DNA of 64,000 bases from VRUE01 sp963807425. GTDB taxonomy: Bacteria; Actinomycetota; Thermoleophilia; Solirubrobacterales; 70-9. The DNA is taken from positions 124,001 through 188,000 of the forward strand of contig CAWEBZ010000012.1 in NCBI GenBank assembly GCA_963807425.1, given 5' to 3'. Of the stretch, positions 59,816-64,000 are shown piece by piece. The first letter of the stretch is position 1. Every line of letters begins with the position of its first letter. The position numbers were made by a program, and so were the translations under genes. The notes under the pieces were generated by a model that was not told the DNA's origin, searched no databases, and saw only the letters and a program-made list of their open reading frames with translations.

Positions 59816-60901
59816 TTAGAAGAGGCTTCTTGCGGTATCCGGAACCGGGAGGCCGAGGTGGGCGTAGGCGCGCTCCGTGATCACCCGTCCGCGAGGAGTC
59901 CGCTTGAGCAAGCCCTGCTGGAGCAAGTAGGGCTCGAGAACGTCCTCGATCGTGTCCGCCTCCTCGCCGATCGCGACGGCAAGGGTCGAGAGGCCGACCG
60001 GCCCGCCGCCGAACTTTGTCGCGACGACGTCGAGCAGGGCGCGGTCGCTGCGATCGAGGCCCCCGGCGTCGACCTCGAGCATTTCCAGCGCCGCGGTGGC
60101 AACGCCGGCGTCGATCGCGCCACGGTCCTTCACCTGGGCAAAGTCACGAACGCGCTTGAGCAGCCGGTTGGCCACCCGCGGGGTGCCGCGCGAGCGCTCG
60201 GCAACGATCCAGGCGCCCTCGGCGTCGATCTCCACCCCGAGGATTCCGGCCGAGCGAATGATGATCTCGCTGAGATGATCGGGGCTGTAGTGCTCGAGTC
60301 TGTGCGAGAGACCGAAGCGGTCCCGCAGGGGTGTCGTCAAAAGGCCCGCTCTGGTGGTGGCGCCGATCAGTGTGAACGGCGGCAGGGGCAGGGTCACCGT
60401 GCGAGCGCCTGCGCCCTGCCCCAGCACCACCGGCAGCTCGCCGTCCTCCATCGCCGGGTAAAGGGTCTCCTCCACCGCCCGGCCGAGCCTGTGGATCTCA
60501 TCGACGAAGAAGACGCTGCCTGGCTCCAGCGCCGTGAGGAAGGAGGCGACGTCGGCCTTGCGCTCCAGGGCGGGACCGGCGGTCTGGACCATCGGCACCC
60601 CCAGCTCGGCGGCGACGATGTGAGCGAGCGAGGTCTTGCCCAACCCCGGCGGGCCGGCGAGGAGGACGTGATCGAGCGACTCGCCGCGCCCCTTGGCCGC
60701 TTCGATGAAGATCGCCAGCTGCTCGGTGACCTGGACCTGGTTGACAAAGTCGGCAAGCGCACGGGGGCGAAGGGACCGATCGAGGTCCTCGTCGGGAGCG
60801 TCCGCTCGCGCGTCGTGGACCCGGACGTCGTCGACCGCGGTCTCCTCTTCCGGCGGGAAGGGGTCGTCGATGCCTGGCGTGCGAATCCGGTTCTCGCTCA
60901 T
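59816..60901 (-). CDS. ruvB: Holliday junction branch-migration helicase RuvB
   Basis: 361 residues, AAA+ motor of the RuvAB complex. Walker A GPPGLGKTSLA (about 84-94), Walker B VFFVDEIHRLG (about 132-142), sensor GATTRAGLLTTPLRDRFG (about 180-197), arginine finger region and C-terminal winged helix (TPRGRVIT). Complete. ATG at 60901 overlaps the end of ruvA by four bases; ruvC-ruvA-ruvB run in that order on this strand with overlaps. Confidence 0.95.
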   Translation of the reverse strand: MSENRIRTPGIDDPFPPEEETAVDDVRVHDARADAPDEDLDRSLRPRALADFVNQVQVTEQLAIFIEAAKGRGESLDHVLLAGPPGLGKTSLAHIVAAELGVPMVQTAGPALERKADVASFLTALEPGSVFFVDEIHRLGRAVEETLYPAMEDGELPVVLGQGAGARTVTLPLPPFTLIGATTRAGLLTTPLRDRFGLSHRLEHYSPDHLSEIIIRSAGILGVEIDAEGAWIVAERSRGTPRVANRLLKRVRDFAQVKDRGAIDAGVATAALEMLEVDAGGLDRSDRALLDVVATKFGGGPVGLSTLAVAIGEEADTIEDVLEPYLLQQGLLKRTPRGRVITERAYAHLGLPVPDTARSLF

Positions 60902-61494
60902 GCCGCCTTGCTCCTGCTCGAGCCGGCCTTGCGCAGGGCGGCGGAGATCAGCTCCTCCGCCTCCTCGGCCTCGATCCCATCGAGCAGTTGCTCTGCCTCC
61001 AGCGGCGCGTAGCCGAGGTTGACCAGCCCGTCACGGGCCAGGTCGCGGGCACTTGCCCCGTCAGAGCTCAGCGACACCTCCTCCTCCAGGGCGCCCGCCA
61101 CCTTCTCGCGCAGCTCGACGATGATCCGCTCGGAAGTGCGCTTGCCGATCCCCGGCACCGCCTGGAAGCGTTTGGCGTCACCGGCCGCGATCGCGCGCAG
61201 CAGTTCGCGCGCCGGGCCGCCAGAAAGGGCAGCGATCGCGACCTTCGGCCCGACCCCGCTAACCGAGATCAGCTCGCGAAAGAGATCGCGCTCCTCCTCT
61301 GAGGCAAAGCCGAAAAGCGCCAGCGAGTCTTCGCGTGAGATCAACTCGGCGTGCAGGAAGGTCTCCCGGCCGGTCGCCGGCACAGCCTTCAGGGTCTCGG
61401 AGGAAACGGCGAGCCGGTAGCCGACCCCGGCAGCGTCGATCACCACGTGGTCTGGGCGGCGCACCATCACCTCGCCGCGGACCGCGGCGATCAT
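60898..61494 (-). CDS. ruvA: Holliday junction DNA-binding protein RuvA
   Basis: 198 residues, usual length. OB-fold N-terminal domain (MIAAVRGEVMVRRPDHVVIDAAGVGY), a helix-hairpin-helix domain (about 70-145; ISVSGVGPKVAIAALS and VPGIGKRTSERIIVEL) and a C-terminal RuvB-binding domain (about 150-198; DGLVNLGYAPLEAEQLL). Forms the tetramer that holds the junction for RuvB. ATG at 61494 overlaps the ruvC stop; the stop overlaps the ruvB start. Confidence 0.95.
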   Translation of the reverse strand: MIAAVRGEVMVRRPDHVVIDAAGVGYRLAVSSETLKAVPATGRETFLHAELISREDSLALFGFASEEERDLFRELISVSGVGPKVAIAALSGGPARELLRAIAAGDAKRFQAVPGIGKRTSERIIVELREKVAGALEEEVSLSSDGASARDLARDGLVNLGYAPLEAEQLLDGIEAEEAEELISAALRKAGSSRSKAA

Positions 61495-62003
61495 CCGGCC
61501 ACCGCTTCCGCTGCTTCGACCGCCGCCTGCTTGCCGGCGCCTCCGCCGTGGCAGATCGCGACCGCAAGCGCGTCAGCGGCGTGGTCTGGCGTCGGCGGCT
61601 CGGGCAACCCGAGCAGCGTCCCGACCATCCTCTGCACCTGCTCCTTGCCGGCCCCGCCGGAGCCGCAGACGGCCTTCTTTATCGCCTGCGGCGTGTAGGT
61701 GAAGCAGCTCACCCCGCGCTGGGCGGCGGTGAGCATCGCGACGCCGCTGGCACGGCCAACCGCCATCGCCGAGTGCACGTTCTTGCCGAAGTAGATGTCC
61801 TCGAGCGCCATCGCCCGCGGTTCGTGCCACTCGATCAGCTCACTGAGGGCGCCGTGGATGTGCTCGAGACGCTGCTCGATCGGGCGATCCGGCGAGGTTT
61901 CAACCACGCCACCGTCGAGGGCGACCATACGGGTGCCCTCAACTCGCACGATGCCGAAACCGAGGTTGGCTGCCCCGGGGTCGATCCCCATCACGACTTG
62001 CAT
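61491..62003 (-). CDS. ruvC: Crossover junction endonuclease RuvC
   Basis: 170 residues, RNase-H fold resolvase. Catalytic acids visible: D in MGIDPGAANLGFG (about D7), E in ALEDIYFGKNVHSAM (about E68), and the DHAADALAVAICH pair (about 141-144). Complete. ATG at 62003, first gene of ruvCAB; 52 bases from yebC, which is transcribed the same way. Confidence 0.94.
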   Translation of the reverse strand: MQVVMGIDPGAANLGFGIVRVEGTRMVALDGGVVETSPDRPIEQRLEHIHGALSELIEWHEPRAMALEDIYFGKNVHSAMAVGRASGVAMLTAAQRGVSCFTYTPQAIKKAVCGSGGAGKEQVQRMVGTLLGLPEPPTPDHAADALAVAICHGGGAGKQAAVEAAEAVAG

Positions 62004-62055
62004 GGGAACTGATTCTGGGAAGAGGCTCGGATGCCTTTACCGGCCGGGGGCCGGG

Positions 62056-62805
62056 CTAGGCGGCGACCTTTTCGATGATCTCCTGCGGGATGTCGAAGTT
62101 GGCGTGGACTTCGTTGACGTCGTCGTGCTCTTCCAGGGCCTCGAAGAGGCGCAGCAGGTCTTCGGCCTCTGTCCCCTTGACCACCACCGTGCTCTTCGGC
62201 TCCATCGCCAGGTCCGATGCCTGAACCTCCACTCCCGAGCCCTCCAGAGCCTCGCGCACCGCGGTCATCGCGCTTGGCTCGCTGATCACCCGGAGCTGCT
62301 CGCCGTCCTCGCGCACGTCCTCGGCGCCGGCGTCGATCGCGGCGATCAGATCGTCCTCGCCGTAGCGGCTGCCGTCGACCACGACGACGCCGCGTTTCTC
62401 GAAGATCCAGGCGACCGAGCCAGGCTCGCCGAGGCTGCCGTGGTGCTTGCTGAAGGCGTGGCGCACGTCGGCGCTGGTGCGGTTGCGGTTGTCGGTCAGG
62501 GCCTCGACCAGGACCGCTGCCCCACCGGGTCCGTAGCCCTCGAAGACGATCCGTTCGATCGCGTCGGCATCGGTGCCGACGCCGCTGCCGCGGTCGACCG
62601 CACGCTGGATGTTGTCCTTCGGCATCGAGGCGTCCCGTGCCTTCTGGATCGCCGTCGCGAGGGTCGGATTCGCGTCGGGGTCGGGGCCGCCATCTCGCGC
62701 TGCGACGGTGATCGCCCGCGCAAGCTTGGTGAACTGCTGGCCCCGCTTGGCGTCGGCCGCTGCCTTCTTATGCTTAATCGAAGACCACTTCGAATGTCCG
62801 GACAT
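62056..62805 (-). CDS. yebC: YebC/PmpR-family transcription or translation factor
   Basis: 249 residues, TACO1/YebC family. Conserved N-terminus SGHSKWSSIKHKKAAADAKRG, then ARDGGPDPDANPTLATAIQKA, ENNxQRA-like MPKDNIQRAVDRG, and FEGYGPGGAAVLVEALTDN. Members regulate transcription or help ribosomes on hard peptide stretches. The ATG at 62805 matches the family start; the ATG at 62814 would add three residues, and neither has a strong ribosome site. Conserved neighbour of ruvCAB. Confidence 0.93.
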   Translation of the reverse strand: MSGHSKWSSIKHKKAAADAKRGQQFTKLARAITVAARDGGPDPDANPTLATAIQKARDASMPKDNIQRAVDRGSGVGTDADAIERIVFEGYGPGGAAVLVEALTDNRNRTSADVRHAFSKHHGSLGEPGSVAWIFEKRGVVVVDGSRYGEDDLIAAIDAGAEDVREDGEQLRVISEPSAMTAVREALEGSGVEVQASDLAMEPKSTVVVKGTEAEDLLRLFEALEEHDDVNEVHANFDIPQEIIEKVAA

Positions 62806-62817
62806 ATCCGTCATTCT

Positions 62818-63264
62818 ATGACTGAGGAAATGGCCACGGACTCGCATAGCGGAGGGCCACTCAGGGGGTTGGTCGCAAGCATCGTCTTTCTCGCGATGCT
62901 GCTCGCCGCGCTTTCGATCTGGACCGCGATCCCGCTGAGCTGGATCTACATCGGGTCCAAGGTCTCTCAAACCCAGTTCCCGAGCGGCGGGCCGTACGCC
63001 GTCGTCGCGATCGGCACGATCCTCTCGATCCTCCTCGTCGCCTGGTTGCTCGGCAGGCTCAACAGCCTCTACGTCCAGATCACCGGCACCAACCGGCTCG
63101 GGCCGATGCGCCCCGCCTGGTTGAAGAGCATGCGCGACACCTCGCCCCAGGCGGGATCGACGACCGTGGTCGAGGCGGTGCTGATGGGATCGGTGATCCT
63201 CGCCGCCCTCGCCCTGACGATCTGGTTCTTCCTCCTCGCCGGCTCGCCGATCCCGAATCAGTAG
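62818..63264 (+). CDS. Unrecognised three-helix membrane protein
   Basis: 148 residues, ATG at 62818 (or 62830, which has AGGAA before it), divergent from yebC with only a few bases between. Three hydrophobic segments at about 17-40, 56-78 and 116-140, with a short extracytoplasmic loop after the first (WIYIGSKVSQTQFPSGG) and a cytoplasmic loop containing TGTNRLGPMRPAWLKSMRD. The same topology with a central NRLGPMR-like loop suggests one conserved protein family, but I cannot name it. It ends one base before the stop of the convergent aminopeptidase. Confidence 0.65.
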   Translation: MTEEMATDSHSGGPLRGLVASIVFLAMLLAALSIWTAIPLSWIYIGSKVSQTQFPSGGPYAVVAIGTILSILLVAWLLGRLNSLYVQITGTNRLGPMRPAWLKSMRDTSPQAGSTTVVEAVLMGSVILAALALTIWFFLLAGSPIPNQ

Positions 63265-64000
63265 TCAGACGACGAACTTGCCGTCTTCCTGCATCACCGT
63301 GCCGTCGACTTCGAGCTTGCCGCCGAGACGGAGGTCGCAGACGAGGTCGGTGTGGACAGCCGACTCGTTGACTCCGCCCGACTCTGGGTAGCTGCGGCCG
63401 ACGGCCATGTGGACAGTGCCGCCGATCTTCTCGTCGAGCAGCACCTCGCGGGTGCCGCGGTCGATCGCGTAGTTGGTGCCGATCCCGAGCTCGCCGAGCC
63501 GCCGCGCACCGTCGTCGGTATCGAGCAGCTCGATCAGGAACTCTTCGCCGCGCTCGGCGCTGGCCTCGACGACCTTGCCGGACTCGAAGCGCAACCGCAC
63601 CCCGGAGACCTCGCGGCCACCGATCACCGCCGGCAGGTGGAAGGTCACCTCGCCCTCGACCGAGTCCTCGATCGGTCCGGTGAAGAACTCGCCGTCGGGC
63701 ATGTTGTGTTCGCCGCAGCAGGGGATGAATTTGCGTCCCGCGATCCCCAGCTTGATGTCGGTTCCTGGAGCGGTCACCCGCACCTCCTCGTGTCCCTCGA
63801 TCCACTCGGCGAGCCGCCTGGTCTCGGCCGAAGCCCGCTCCCAGGCGGTCAGCGGATCGCCGTCGTCGGCAAGGCAGGCGCCGAAGTAGAAGTCCGCGTA
63901 GTCGGTGAAGCTCATCTCCGCCTCCGAGGCGTACGCGTTGGTCGGGTAGAGCGTGTAGCACCAGCGCAGCTCGCCGGCGGCGCTGCGATCCATCGCCTTC
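63265..64000 (-). CDS. M29-family aminopeptidase, N-terminal part cut by window end
   Basis: The C-terminal 245 codons are visible. Thermophilic-type metalloaminopeptidase (AmpS/PepS/AmpII) features: YTDYADFYFGA-like region, E-H-NMPDGEFFTGPIEDSVEGE metal-binding stretch, GTNYAIDRGTREVLLDEKIGGTVHMAVGRSYPESGG and HTDLVCDLRLGG with the final metal ligands. Removes N-terminal residues from peptides in the cytoplasm using cobalt, zinc or magnesium. The start lies beyond position 64000; the ATG at 63993 is internal to the family fold. Confidence 0.9.
   Translation of the reverse strand, partial: KAMDRSAAGELRWCYTLYPTNAYASEAEMSFTDYADFYFGACLADDGDPLTAWERASAETRRLAEWIEGHEEVRVTAPGTDIKLGIAGRKFIPCCGEHNMPDGEFFTGPIEDSVEGEVTFHLPAVIGGREVSGVRLRFESGKVVEASAERGEEFLIELLDTDDGARRLGELGIGTNYAIDRGTREVLLDEKIGGTVHMAVGRSYPESGGVNESAVHTDLVCDLRLGGKLEVDGTVMQEDGKFVV

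Noticed and set aside
1..64000. tRNA, rRNA, integrase, transposase or phage genes
   Set aside because: None recognised on either strand; mobile-like signals are limited to the direct repeat near 5 kb and the recJ palindrome.

Overview
The window comes from a high-GC bacterium. It has many GTG and some TTG starts, very tight gene packing with ATGA/GTGA stop-start overlaps, and the order yebC-ruvC-ruvA-ruvB-secDF-recJ-rel. I infer a deep-branching actinobacterium of the Thermoleophilia/Solirubrobacterales type. That placement rests on gene content and style, since no rRNA or other decisive marker is present.

Layout: (1) 1-6.4 kb is housekeeping. A threonine synthase (cut by the window edge) sits behind a SAM-I riboswitch with its own terminator, followed by a CorA-like channel, a HIT protein, a phosphohexomutase and a metallo-beta-lactamase-fold hydrolase in a compact run, then a diacylglycerol-kinase-family lipid kinase. 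A 19-bp direct repeat brackets about 500 bp of odd sequence between the last two. (2) 6.3-18.1 kb and 40.9-49.5 kb are two arms of a surface-polysaccharide locus: glycosyltransferases, Wzz-like, Wzy/O-antigen-ligase-like and Wzx-like membrane proteins, an initiating sugar-phosphate transferase, a UDP-GlcNAc 2-epimerase, two Gfo/Idh dehydrogenases, a DegT aminotransferase and a LbH acyltransferase. Together these could make and polymerise a 2,3-diamino-uronic-acid-type sugar. (3) 18.1-33.4 kb codes for very large secreted proteins: a DMFA2/PKD/LamG protein of about 3,200 residues split by a frameshift, and three paralogous beta-helix proteins with zero, two or three Ig-like modules. (4) 33.4-40.9 kb is an unusual cassette: a stand-alone adenylation enzyme, divergent from a MurJ/Wzx-type flippase, a GT39/87-like membrane protein, an acyl carrier protein, a LbH acyltransferase and a deacetylase-like protein. 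It looks like a carrier-protein-dependent decoration system for a surface glycan.

(5) 49.5-51.1 kb holds an ECF sigma factor with a paralogous pair of small ribbon-helix-helix-like proteins, one on each side on the opposite strand. (6) 51.3-64 kb is conserved core: rel, recJ (carrying a 69-nt in-frame perfect-palindrome insertion), a fused secDF, a zinc-ribbon/PAS protein where yajC usually lies, ruvBAC, yebC, a small membrane protein and an M29 aminopeptidase cut by the window end.

The most promising leads are the adenylation/ACP/acyltransferase/flippase cassette, the sigma factor with flanking RHH paralogs, the palindromic element inside recJ, and the giant frameshifted PKD/LamG protein beside the beta-helix family. 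No rRNA, tRNA, CRISPR array, transposase or phage gene was recognised.
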